Origin: an uncultured Pseudomonadota bacterium | GTDB lineage: Bacteria; Pseudomonadota; Gammaproteobacteria; Burkholderiales; Methylophilaceae | Assembly: GCA_903860085.1 (NCBI GenBank) | Contig: CAIOPD010000071.1 | Span: 1-55,958, forward strand | Direction: 5' to 3' | Length of the DNA stretch: 55,958 nt | Shown: positions 24,374-32,676 of the stretch, piece by piece | Position numbering within the stretch: the stretch's first letter is position 1 | How the letters are laid out: each line of letters begins with the position of its first letter | Program-made: the position numbers and the translations under genes | The notes under the pieces: model-generated | What the model saw: only the letters and a program-made list of their open reading frames with translations | Database searches by the model: none | What the model was told of the DNA's origin: nothing

Positions 24374-25240
24374 ATGAAACAACTCATTATCGTTACCGGA
24401 TTATCCGGATCAGGCAAAAGCATCGCACTACGGGCGTTGGAAGACAGTGGCTATTATTGCATAGACAATTTACCGGCAACCATGTTGCCCAGCATCTCCG
24501 AGCATCTTCAGTCTACTAAACAAACATCTAATGAATTCAATGCTGCTAAGCACGACCGTGTAGCGATTAGCATAGATAGCCGAAGCGCTGCAATTGAAAC
24601 ACTGCCTGCTCATATTGAACAACTGAAGGCACAGAACATCAATACTCAAGTATTGTTTCTAGAGTCAAATATTGAAACCTTAGTCAAAAGATTCAGCGAA
24701 ACTCGGCGTAAGCATCCCTTAAGTAGAGATACGACTACACTGGCCGAAAGTATCGCCTTCGAGCGCGAATTACTTGGCGATTTAGGCCAGTTAGGTCATG
24801 TAATCGACACTAGCAATCTGAGTGCTAACACCTTGCGTGGCTGGGTTAAGGATATTGTTGCCACCGACCATAAGGGCTTGACGCTTTTATTTACCTCGTT
24901 TGGTTTTAAGCACGGCATTCCGCTAGATGCGGATTTTGTATTTGATGTGCGCTGTCTGCCAAACCCACATTACGACCCTCAATTGCGCGACTTAACAGGC
25001 CAAGATGCTTTAGTACAAGAATTTTTAAATAAACAAAATGATGTGCATGAAATGCTACAAGATATTCGCCTGTACATTGAAAAATGGCTACCCCATTTTG
25101 TCACAGATAACCGCAGCTATTTAACAGTAGCTATTGGCTGTACAGGTGGCCAGCACCGCTCCGTATTCTTTGTAGAACAGTTAAGTCAATATTTTATGCC
25201 GCACCAAAAAGTACTGACACGGCATCGAGAGTTGATTTAA
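24374..25240 (+). CDS. rapZ: RNase adapter protein RapZ
   Basis: 288-residue P-loop protein of the RapZ/YvcJ family. Walker A is VTGLSGSGKSIALRALED at the N-terminus, and the conserved C-terminal block includes FKHGIPLDADFVFDVRCLPNP and AIGCTGGQHRSVFFVEQL. In E. coli RapZ binds the sRNA GlmZ and hands it to RNase E to balance glucosamine-6-phosphate synthesis; the role in betaproteobacteria is less clear. It belongs to the hprK-PTS cluster. Confidence 0.95.
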   Translation: MKQLIIVTGLSGSGKSIALRALEDSGYYCIDNLPATMLPSISEHLQSTKQTSNEFNAAKHDRVAISIDSRSAAIETLPAHIEQLKAQNINTQVLFLESNIETLVKRFSETRRKHPLSRDTTTLAESIAFERELLGDLGQLGHVIDTSNLSANTLRGWVKDIVATDHKGLTLLFTSFGFKHGIPLDADFVFDVRCLPNPHYDPQLRDLTGQDALVQEFLNKQNDVHEMLQDIRLYIEKWLPHFVTDNRSYLTVAIGCTGGQHRSVFFVEQLSQYFMPHQKVLTRHRELI

Positions 25241-25321
25241 GTAGACATATATAGCTTTAACTTCAATTGTCGCTAAAATAGCTACCTCGGCAGGATCTAC
25301 ACTTTTAAAGTTGAGAGAAAA

Positions 25322-25729
25322 ATGATTGGTATTTTAATTATCGCGCACGGTAGTCTGGGGAATAGCCTACTTGAATGCGCCCGTCATGTGGTGGGTAAAG
25401 AGCCACAACAAGTCGCTTGCCTAGCAGTAACTAGTGATGATGACCCTACAAAGACGTTGCCGAACGCAATGGCCTTGGTTGCAGAACTTAATAGCGGTGA
25501 TGGTGTATTAGTGCTTTCTGATATGTATGGTGCAACTCCCTGCAATATTGTCGGAAAGTTATTGCAACCAGGTGTGGTAGAAGGCGTCGCCGGCATTAAC
25601 TTACCTATGCTTATCCGTACAATAAACTATCAACATGAATCACTGCAGACCTTGATTGAAAAGGCCGTCAGCGGTGGGCGTGAAGGGGTAGTGCATTTCA
25701 CTCGTGAAAGCTGCGAACGCTATGACTGA
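25322..25729 (+). CDS. PTS system mannose-family EIIA component
   Basis: 135-residue EIIA of the mannose/ManX fold. The phospho-accepting histidine is His9 in GILIIAHGSLGNSLLEC, and LVLSDMYGATPCNIVGKLL matches the conserved active-site loop. No EIIB, EIIC or EIID sugar permease is encoded nearby, so it cannot import sugar by itself. In betaproteobacteria such orphan EIIA-Man proteins are thought to be phosphorylated by HPr for regulation. It is followed by HPr and EI. Confidence 0.93.
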   Translation: MIGILIIAHGSLGNSLLECARHVVGKEPQQVACLAVTSDDDPTKTLPNAMALVAELNSGDGVLVLSDMYGATPCNIVGKLLQPGVVEGVAGINLPMLIRTINYQHESLQTLIEKAVSGGREGVVHFTRESCERYD

Positions 25730-25776
25730 ATTCAATGCTAATTACAACTTAGCTGAAACAACTGGTGAAAAATAAT

Positions 25777-26046
25777 ATGATTAGCACCCAGCTAGAAATT
25801 ATCAATAAATTAGGCTTGCACGCGCGCGCCTCTACCAAACTTACCCAAACCGCCAGTCGGTTTAATAGTGAAATTTGGGTTGAGCGGAATGGTCGTCGCG
25901 TTAATGCAAAAAGCATTATGGGTGTCATGATGCTTGCAGCAGCTAAAGGTTCGATCATTACCTTAGAGGCCAATGGTGAAGATGAAGTACAGGCCATAGA
26001 AGCTTTATGTGATTTGATTAATGACTATTTTGGTGAGGGCGAATAA
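25777..26046 (+). CDS. ptsH: Phosphocarrier protein HPr
   Basis: 89-residue HPr. The EI/EIIA phosphorylation site is His15 (NKLGLHARAS) and the HprK site is Ser46 (AKSIMGVMML); both are at canonical positions. I start at the ATG of MISTQLEI, which has GGTGA upstream; a GTG four codons earlier is also in frame. It can therefore take part in both PEP-dependent phosphotransfer and Ser46 control by HprK. Confidence 0.96.
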   Translation: MISTQLEIINKLGLHARASTKLTQTASRFNSEIWVERNGRRVNAKSIMGVMMLAAAKGSIITLEANGEDEVQAIEALCDLINDYFGEGE

Positions 26047-26077
26047 AGCCATATGCCAATCATGAACGAAACGAATA

Positions 26078-27826
26078 ATGACTAGCTTTAGCATACACGG
26101 TGTAGGCGTATCTAGTGGCATCGCTATTGGTCAAGCGCATCTCGTTTCTAATGCTTTATTGGAGGTGGTGCACTACCAGCTTCCTAAACATTTAATTGAT
26201 GACGAAATTAAGCGTTTTAGCAACGCGATCGCTACAGTTAAGCTAGATTTAGAGCAAATTAAGCTAAGTTTACGTAGTAATGCCCCCGCTGAATTGGGTG
26301 CATTTATAGGTACGCATTTAATGATGTTGGCTGACCGCTCTTTATCTGAAATCCCTAAAGACATCATTCGCAACGAACAATGCAATGCTGAATGGGCAAT
26401 TAAATTGCAGATGGACGACATTGTTGAGCAGTTTGAGCAGATTGAAGATGAGTATCTGCGTGAGCGTAAACAAGACGTAATTCAAGTTGTTGAGCGTGTA
26501 CTGAAAGTGCTACTGGGTCATGCTAGCCAACTAAGTAACAAACAGCAAAACAGCGTAATTAATACTGAGCGTAAGCTCATATTAGTAGCGCACGACATCT
26601 CACCAGCAGATGCCATTCAGTTTAAACAACACCAATTTGCTGCCTTTATTACCGATGTCGGCGGGGTAACCTCACATACGGCAATTCTGGCGCGCAGCTT
26701 GAATATTCCTTCTATTGTTGCCTTGCAACGTGCACGCGATTTAATCAATGATGGTGAACTGATTATCGTTGACGGTAGCTTAGGGGTGGTCATTGTTAGT
26801 CCATCCAAAGAGATACTTGCTGAATATAAGCTACGTCAAGAGCAATGGGAACTTGAACAACAAAAATTACAGCGCATCAAATCCACCAAAGCAGTGACAA
26901 TGGATGGCGTACATATTGAACTATTTGCCAACATTGAAGTGCCTGAAGACGTTACTGCAGCCAAATCCTCCGGCGCAACGGGCATAGGTCTCTACCGGAC
27001 CGAATTCTTGTTTATGAATCGCCGCGATATGCCAGACGAGGAAGAGCAGTTTGTCGCTTATAAATCTGTGGCCGAGGCAATGAAAGGTGCAGTAGTCATT
27101 ATTCGCACCCTAGATTTAGGTGCTGATAAACAAATGAATCCTGACAGCGTGAGCAATTGTGCCAATCCTGCATTGGGATTGCGTGCGATTCGCTTATGCT
27201 TATCTGAACCGAAAATCTTTCACACACAATTGCGCGCCCTATTACGCGCCTCACACTTTGGTAATATCAAAATATTGATCCCAATGCTGTCCACATTAGG
27301 CGAACTGCGTCAAACTAAGTTATTGCTAGAGCGAGCCAAACAAAGTTTACGTAAACAGGGCATCTCCTTTAATGAAAACATTGCTCTCGGCGGGATGATT
27401 GAAGTTCCTGCTGCCGCGATTAATGCAGAAGCCTTTGCTAAAGAATTGGACTTTTTATCTATAGGTACTAATGATTTAATTCAATATACCTTAGCCATAG
27501 ACCGTACCGATGATGCTGTAGCACACCTATACAACCCATTACATCCATCAGTTTTGAAACTGCTTTCCATGACCATTAAGGCCGCCGAAAAATTAGGGAA
27601 ATCAGTTTCAGTTTGTGGAGAAATGGCTGGCGATGCTAAATTTACCAAGTTATTAATTGGCATGGGGTTGCGTCAACTATCGATGCACCCTTCTCATGTG
27701 TTGAATGTAAAACAACAAATCCTACACAGCCAACTAGGTCTTCTTAACAGCAATGCACGAAAAATACTGGCCCTTACCGACCTAGACAAAATAGAGCCTA
27801 TGGTTACCAAGTTTAATCAGCATTAA
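26078..27826 (+). CDS. ptsI: PEP-protein phosphotransferase (Enzyme I)
   Basis: 582 residues. The N-terminal HPr-binding domain leads to the phosphohistidine His200 in GGVTSHTAILARS. The C-terminal PEP-binding TIM barrel has GIGLYRTEFLFMNR, NPALGLRAIRLCL and GGMIEVPAAAINAEAF, with LSIGTNDLIQYTLAIDR and the active cysteine region VSVCGEMAGD. All catalytic motifs of EI are present. It starts phosphate flow from PEP to HPr and the EIIA encoded just upstream. Confidence 0.97.
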   Translation: MTSFSIHGVGVSSGIAIGQAHLVSNALLEVVHYQLPKHLIDDEIKRFSNAIATVKLDLEQIKLSLRSNAPAELGAFIGTHLMMLADRSLSEIPKDIIRNEQCNAEWAIKLQMDDIVEQFEQIEDEYLRERKQDVIQVVERVLKVLLGHASQLSNKQQNSVINTERKLILVAHDISPADAIQFKQHQFAAFITDVGGVTSHTAILARSLNIPSIVALQRARDLINDGELIIVDGSLGVVIVSPSKEILAEYKLRQEQWELEQQKLQRIKSTKAVTMDGVHIELFANIEVPEDVTAAKSSGATGIGLYRTEFLFMNRRDMPDEEEQFVAYKSVAEAMKGAVVIIRTLDLGADKQMNPDSVSNCANPALGLRAIRLCLSEPKIFHTQLRALLRASHFGNIKILIPMLSTLGELRQTKLLLERAKQSLRKQGISFNENIALGGMIEVPAAAINAEAFAKELDFLSIGTNDLIQYTLAIDRTDDAVAHLYNPLHPSVLKLLSMTIKAAEKLGKSVSVCGEMAGDAKFTKLLIGMGLRQLSMHPSHVLNVKQQILHSQLGLLNSNARKILALTDLDKIEPMVTKFNQH

Positions 27827-27845
27827 CTCACTAAAAGGAACTGGC

Positions 27846-28202
27846 ATGTCTACAGATGGAACTTCAACTAGCAATACTAATCCTACCAATGACGATAAAA
27901 ATATAGCCACGGTCACACATCTTGGCGGCATACTATTTTCATGCATTCCAGCTTTAGTCGTATGGCTACTCAAAAAAGATGACAGCGCTTACATTGCGAC
28001 GCAGGCAAAAGAAGCGCTTAACTTTCAAATCACCATACTCATCGCACAATTGACCGCATGGATTCTAGCTTGGCTACTAATTGGATTTTTGCTTATGCCT
28101 ATTATCTGGATATTGAACATTGTTTTATGCATAGTCGCCGCCATCTCTACTAGCAAAGGTCAAGATTATCGCTACCCATTTAGTTTACGTTTAATCAATT
28201 AA
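27846..28202 (+). CDS. DUF4870 membrane protein
   Basis: 118-residue small inner-membrane protein. A polar Ser/Thr/Asn-rich N-terminus is followed by hydrophobic segments (LGGILFSCIPALVVWLL, ITILIAQLTAWILAWLLIGFLL, IIWILNIVLCIVAAI) and the family signature QAKEALNFQIT. Function is unknown. It lies 20 bp after ptsI with a good ribosome-binding site (AAAAGGAA), so it may be co-transcribed. Confidence 0.85.
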   Translation: MSTDGTSTSNTNPTNDDKNIATVTHLGGILFSCIPALVVWLLKKDDSAYIATQAKEALNFQITILIAQLTAWILAWLLIGFLLMPIIWILNIVLCIVAAISTSKGQDYRYPFSLRLIN

Positions 28203-28251
28203 TTGTTAGCCAGCTTAGGCTAGCTCAAGAAATATTAAAGGATCACCTGCA

Positions 28252-30306
28252 TTGACTACCCATTTATTACAAGACAACCCGCTATTGCACTTCACAGGCT
28301 TACCCAAGTTTGATCAGGTAAAAGCTGAACATGTCTCTCCAGCCATCGACCACTTACTCACCGAAGCTAGAAAAACAGTAGCAACTCTAAGCCAAGATAG
28401 TGCTAGCAACGTCACTTGGGAGAACTTTGCTGCCCAGTTAGAAGATATGGAAGAAAAACTCGCACGCGCTTGGTCTCAGGTTGGCCATATGAATGCTGTG
28501 GTGAACAGCCCAGAATTAAGGGCTGCCTATAATGATAATTTATCTAAGCTGACTGACTTCTATGCCGATTTAGGACAGGATGAGCGCCTGTATGCTAAAT
28601 TCCGTAGCTTACGTGCCAGCCCTGAATTTGATGCACTCCCACCTACACAGAAAAAAATTGTAGAAAACGAGCTACGTGATTTTCGCTTAGGTGGGGCAGA
28701 GTTATCCAACGCTAAAAAGGTCCGTTTTAAAGAAATTCAAGAACAGCTCTCTAAACTATCAGCTAAATTTGAAGAAAATGTACTTGATAACACCAATGAC
28801 TATTCGCTCTATGTAGAAGATGAAGACACTCTAGGTGGCATTCCAGATGATGTTCTGCAAACCGCTAAGGAAGCAGCAGTGGAAGAGCATAAAAGCGGAT
28901 GGAAATTTACATTGCATTCTCCATCTTATTTTCCAGTATTGCAGTACGGTCAAAACCGCGAGTTGCGCGCAACACTTTATCGCGCCTACGCTACTCGCGC
29001 CTCAGAATTTGGCAAACCGGAATGGGATAACACCCCACTCATTAAAGATATTCTAAAGTTACGTCTAGAAGCTGCAAACTTACTTGGTTTTGAAAACTAT
29101 GCTGAATTGTCACTCGCCACCAAAATGGCAGAATCACCGCAACATGTAAGTGATTTTTTGCAAGATTTAGCGGTAAAAGCCAAACCTTATGCGCTTAAAG
29201 ATAAAGCTGAGCTAGAGCAATATGCGGCCAAACTTGGCATCACCGATATGCAGGCTTGGGACGTAGCCTATGTCTCAGAAAAATTGCGCGAAGATAAGTA
29301 TGCTTTCTCAGATCTTGAAATAAAACAGTACTTTCCAGAAGCAAAAGTACTAGATGGTTTATTTAAAGTAGTAGAGTCTATCTTTGGCATACAGGTGAGC
29401 CCCTCACAAGCCTCTCTATGGCATGACACGGCAAGTTTCTATGACATTAAAGACCAAAACAACCAACTGATTGGCCAATTCTACTTAGACTTATATGCGC
29501 GTAACAATAAGCGCGGTGGCGCGTGGATGGATGAAGCAATCACTCGACGTAAAGTTAGTGGCGTAATCACCACGCCAGTCGCTTTTTTAACATGCAACTT
29601 CTCAGCACCCGTAGGTGGTAAACCAGCATTATTTACCCATGACGAAGTCTTGACTATGTTCCATGAGTTCGGTCACGGCCTGCATCATATGCTGACGCAA
29701 GTGAATGACTACAGCGTTTCTGGAATCAAGGGTGTGGAGTGGGATGCAGTTGAGCTACCTAGTCAGTTTATGGAAAACTTCTGTTGGGAGTGGGACGTAT
29801 TGCGTCACATGACCGCTCATGTAGATACCGGAGCACAGTTACCACGCGCACTGTTTGATAAAATGGTATTAGCTAAAAACTTTCAAGCCGGCATGCAAAC
29901 TATGCGTCAAATTGAATTCTCATTATTCGATATACGCTTACACAGTGAGTTTGATCCAGATGCACACCAAAGCGCGCTGGATTTAATAGAGACAGTTCGC
30001 GATGAAGTGGCTGTGGTGCGCCCGCCGAAATGGAATCGATTCCCGAATAATTTTACCCACATATTCGCAGGGGGCTACGCGGCTGGTTACTATAGTTATA
30101 AATGGGCGGAAGTTTTATCCGCTGATGCTTACAGCATGTTTGAAGAAGATGGTGTGCTCTCTAGAGAAACCGGTCAACGCTATTGGCAAGAAATTTTGGC
30201 GCGTGGTGGATCACGATCAGCGCTAGAATCTTTTACTGCGTTTCGTGGACGTGAACCTAATATTGATGCATTGCTACGCCATAATGGCATGAGCATAACT
30301 CAATAG
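28252..30306 (+). CDS. prlC: Oligopeptidase A (M3 family)
   Basis: 684-residue cytoplasmic zinc peptidase that degrades oligopeptides, including cleaved signal peptides. The zinc site is MFHEFGHGLHHML near residue 470, with the downstream glutamate ligand in GVEWDAVELPSQFMENFCWE. C-terminal FPNNFTHIFAGGYAAGYYSYKWAEVLSADAY is typical of PrlC/OpdA. The only suitable start is TTG, with AAAGGA 9 bases upstream, and it gives the usual family N-terminus (NPLLHFTGLPKFD). Confidence 0.95.
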   Translation: MTTHLLQDNPLLHFTGLPKFDQVKAEHVSPAIDHLLTEARKTVATLSQDSASNVTWENFAAQLEDMEEKLARAWSQVGHMNAVVNSPELRAAYNDNLSKLTDFYADLGQDERLYAKFRSLRASPEFDALPPTQKKIVENELRDFRLGGAELSNAKKVRFKEIQEQLSKLSAKFEENVLDNTNDYSLYVEDEDTLGGIPDDVLQTAKEAAVEEHKSGWKFTLHSPSYFPVLQYGQNRELRATLYRAYATRASEFGKPEWDNTPLIKDILKLRLEAANLLGFENYAELSLATKMAESPQHVSDFLQDLAVKAKPYALKDKAELEQYAAKLGITDMQAWDVAYVSEKLREDKYAFSDLEIKQYFPEAKVLDGLFKVVESIFGIQVSPSQASLWHDTASFYDIKDQNNQLIGQFYLDLYARNNKRGGAWMDEAITRRKVSGVITTPVAFLTCNFSAPVGGKPALFTHDEVLTMFHEFGHGLHHMLTQVNDYSVSGIKGVEWDAVELPSQFMENFCWEWDVLRHMTAHVDTGAQLPRALFDKMVLAKNFQAGMQTMRQIEFSLFDIRLHSEFDPDAHQSALDLIETVRDEVAVVRPPKWNRFPNNFTHIFAGGYAAGYYSYKWAEVLSADAYSMFEEDGVLSRETGQRYWQEILARGGSRSALESFTAFRGREPNIDALLRHNGMSITQ

Positions 30307-30317
30307 ACAAGACACTC

Positions 30318-30524
30318 ATGAAAAAAATACTTAAAACTTTAGCTAACATTCTCACCGGTTTTACCACTTTATTTATGATAATTGGGCTGGGTTATAACTT
30401 GGTGAATAATCTACCCATCAGCGATTTATTTGCAGTAGTGTCTTTCTGTTATGTAGCAATCGCAGCATTCAACTTTCTGATGCTTGGTGAAGCCACGCTA
30501 TGGCATAAACGCACTGACCTTTAG
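30318..30524 (+). CDS. Small membrane protein, unknown
   Basis: 68 residues with two predicted membrane helices (ILTGFTTLFMIIGLGYNLV and LFAVVSFCYVAIAAFNFLMLG) and a short charged end. I do not recognise a family. It fits tightly between prlC (11 bp) and the exonuclease gene (18 bp) on the same strand, which supports it being a real gene in this operon. Confidence 0.55.
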   Translation: MKKILKTLANILTGFTTLFMIIGLGYNLVNNLPISDLFAVVSFCYVAIAAFNFLMLGEATLWHKRTDL

Positions 30525-30542
30525 TCTTAATTATAGATCCCT

Positions 30543-31307
30543 ATGAAATTTGCAACTTGGAATGTCAATTCTCTCAATGTCAGATTGCCGCATGTATTAG
30601 ATTGGCTTCGCGACTCCCAGCCAGACGTATTATGTTTGCAGGAAACTAAACAGGAGGATGTGAAGTTTCCCTACGCAGAACTTGAAGCAGCGGGTTATCA
30701 CGCTATTCATATCGGGCAAAAAACCTATAATGGCGTGGCTATTTTAAGCCGCCATCCTATGACCAATATACAGAGGAATATTCCTAACTTTGAAGATGAT
30801 CAGCAGCGAGTTGTTGCCGCCGACATCAATGGCATACGCATTATTTGTGCTTATATCCCCAATGGTCAGGCTGTAGATTCTGACAAGTATCACTACAAAA
30901 TGCGTTGGTTGGTGGCGCTGACTGAATGGCTTAAAACTGAATTGGTCACACACCCTAAGCTCATGCTATTAGGTGATTACAATATTGCACCTGAAGATCG
31001 TGATTGCCATGATCCATCCGCATGGGTTGGTCAAATTTTGGTAAGCCCTGCAGAGCGTAATGCCTTTCAAAATATATTGGGTTTAGGCCTGCATGATAGC
31101 TTCCGCCTATTTGAGCAGGTGGATAAAAGCTATAGCTGGTGGGATTACCGCATGATGGGATTTAGGCGTAATTTTGGTATGCGCATAGACCATATTTTAG
31201 TCAGTGACGCCTTAAAATCTCTATGCATTAAAGCGCATATTGATAAAGCGCCGCGTATGTTAGAGCGCCCTTCTGACCATACGCCAGTTTTGCTAGAAAC
31301 CGCGTAA
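30543..31307 (+). CDS. xthA: Exodeoxyribonuclease III (AP endonuclease family 1)
   Basis: 254-residue Mg-dependent exo/AP endonuclease of base-excision repair. Family motifs are in order: FATWNVNSLNVRLPHVLDWL, CLQETKQED (metal-binding Glu), LLGDYNIAPEDRD (catalytic Asp/Asn), SYSWWDYRMMGFRRNFGMRIDHIL and the catalytic His in RPSDHTPVLLE. Length is normal. It is convergent with ntrX, with only 18 bp between the stops. Confidence 0.95.
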   Translation: MKFATWNVNSLNVRLPHVLDWLRDSQPDVLCLQETKQEDVKFPYAELEAAGYHAIHIGQKTYNGVAILSRHPMTNIQRNIPNFEDDQQRVVAADINGIRIICAYIPNGQAVDSDKYHYKMRWLVALTEWLKTELVTHPKLMLLGDYNIAPEDRDCHDPSAWVGQILVSPAERNAFQNILGLGLHDSFRLFEQVDKSYSWWDYRMMGFRRNFGMRIDHILVSDALKSLCIKAHIDKAPRMLERPSDHTPVLLETA

Positions 31308-31325
31308 GCTTTGGTGTGGCTATTC

Positions 31326-32639
31326 TTACCCTTTTATTTTAATACCGAGCTGCTTGAGTTTACGATATAAATGTGTGCGCTCAAGGCCGGCAATTTCAGC
31401 AAGTTTGCTCATGTTATGCAGCGCCGCTTGCATATGATATTCAAAGTACAAACGCTCAAATTCATCACGAGCTTCGCGTAAAGGTTGATCTAAACTCAGG
31501 CCAGAAGTTGCAACTCCAGATTTAGGCGCTGCACTCCGTCGCTCTTCACTACTCTCTGACCATTGCTTAGCATCATCAAATTGATGCACGACACGCTTCA
31601 CATCTTCTAGGCTAATTTTCTTACCTAAACTAGTTTGAATCAGGTTACGAACCACAGCATCAAGCTGGGCTAAATCACCTGGCCAATCAGCATTACGTAG
31701 ACTGTTTAAAGCTGCAATATCAAACTCCCGGTACTCCATATCAGCAAGTTCAAACTGTAAGTTAGCAATAGAAACAACCAAATCAGGAATATCTTCTTTA
31801 TGCTCATCAAGCGCAGGTATGCGTAGTGATACTGCTGACAACGCTTGCAATAAATTGTGATCAAATAAGCCGTCTGCTTGCAGTTTTGGTAAATTCTCGC
31901 TAGTGCCACAAACTACGCGCACATTGTACTTATCCGCTTTTGCAATAAGCAATAACAACCCTTTTTGCTCAGTTTTATTCAGCTCTGTTAGCTCTGTAAT
32001 ATAGAGCAAGCCATCACGTACTGCTTCTAAAATATCCAAAGGCGCAGACGCCAATCGATTGAGTTCAGTTAGTTGCAACCAAGGGGTATTTGGGGTTTGC
32101 AAAAAGCGGGCGCACAACTCGGCACCACTACCTTTAGGGCCAATTAACAATACCGGACTTGGACTGAGGCTTGAGCTGGCTGCAATCTTATCTAAACGGT
32201 CCTTCAATGCCATTACTATCGGACTTTTACCTAAGCTCGCCAAATTCATCTCTGATTTTGGTAACTGCTCTCCATGCTTTAAAGCTTCACCAACTGTCTT
32301 TAACAGCTTCTGTAGCGCGATTGGCTTTTCCAAAAAGTCAAAAGCCCCTATACGCGTCGCCTCGACAGCCGTATCTATCGTGCCATGGCCAGACATCATG
32401 ACCACCGGCATAGTAAGCAGGCCACCGCTACCCCACTCTTTTAGTAGCGTTATGCCATCACAATCTGGCATCCAAATATCCAACAACACAATATCTGGCC
32501 GCTCATGCAGACGTGCTGCACGCGCTGCTGCTGCATTTTCAGCCAACTCTACGTGATAGCCTTCGTCTTGCAATATGTCGCGCAATAGTTCGCGTATGCC
32601 TATTTCATCGTCAACTACCAATATACGTTTTGAAGCCAT
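31326..32639 (-). CDS. NtrX-like response regulator with degenerate AAA+ domain
   Basis: 437 residues: receiver (phospho-acceptor D54 in VLLDIWMPD), a central AAA+-derived domain and a C-terminal Fis-type HTH (NMSKLAEIAGLERTHLYRKLKQLGI). The central domain is eroded. Walker A reads GPKGSGAE with Ala in place of Lys at 172. Walker B reads LLYITEL with Thr214 in place of the Asp. The stretch between them is about 20 residues short and has no GAFTGA loop. It should therefore neither hydrolyse ATP nor activate sigma-54, and probably acts as a DNA-binding regulator of other promoters. The cognate sensor is encoded just upstream. Confidence 0.88.
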   Translation of the reverse strand: MASKRILVVDDEIGIRELLRDILQDEGYHVELAENAAAARAARLHERPDIVLLDIWMPDCDGITLLKEWGSGGLLTMPVVMMSGHGTIDTAVEATRIGAFDFLEKPIALQKLLKTVGEALKHGEQLPKSEMNLASLGKSPIVMALKDRLDKIAASSSLSPSPVLLIGPKGSGAELCARFLQTPNTPWLQLTELNRLASAPLDILEAVRDGLLYITELTELNKTEQKGLLLLIAKADKYNVRVVCGTSENLPKLQADGLFDHNLLQALSAVSLRIPALDEHKEDIPDLVVSIANLQFELADMEYREFDIAALNSLRNADWPGDLAQLDAVVRNLIQTSLGKKISLEDVKRVVHQFDDAKQWSESSEERRSAAPKSGVATSGLSLDQPLREARDEFERLYFEYHMQAALHNMSKLAEIAGLERTHLYRKLKQLGIKIKG

Positions 32640-32676
32640 GTGTTTTATCTTTTAATGTTTATACAGTCAATGTTGG

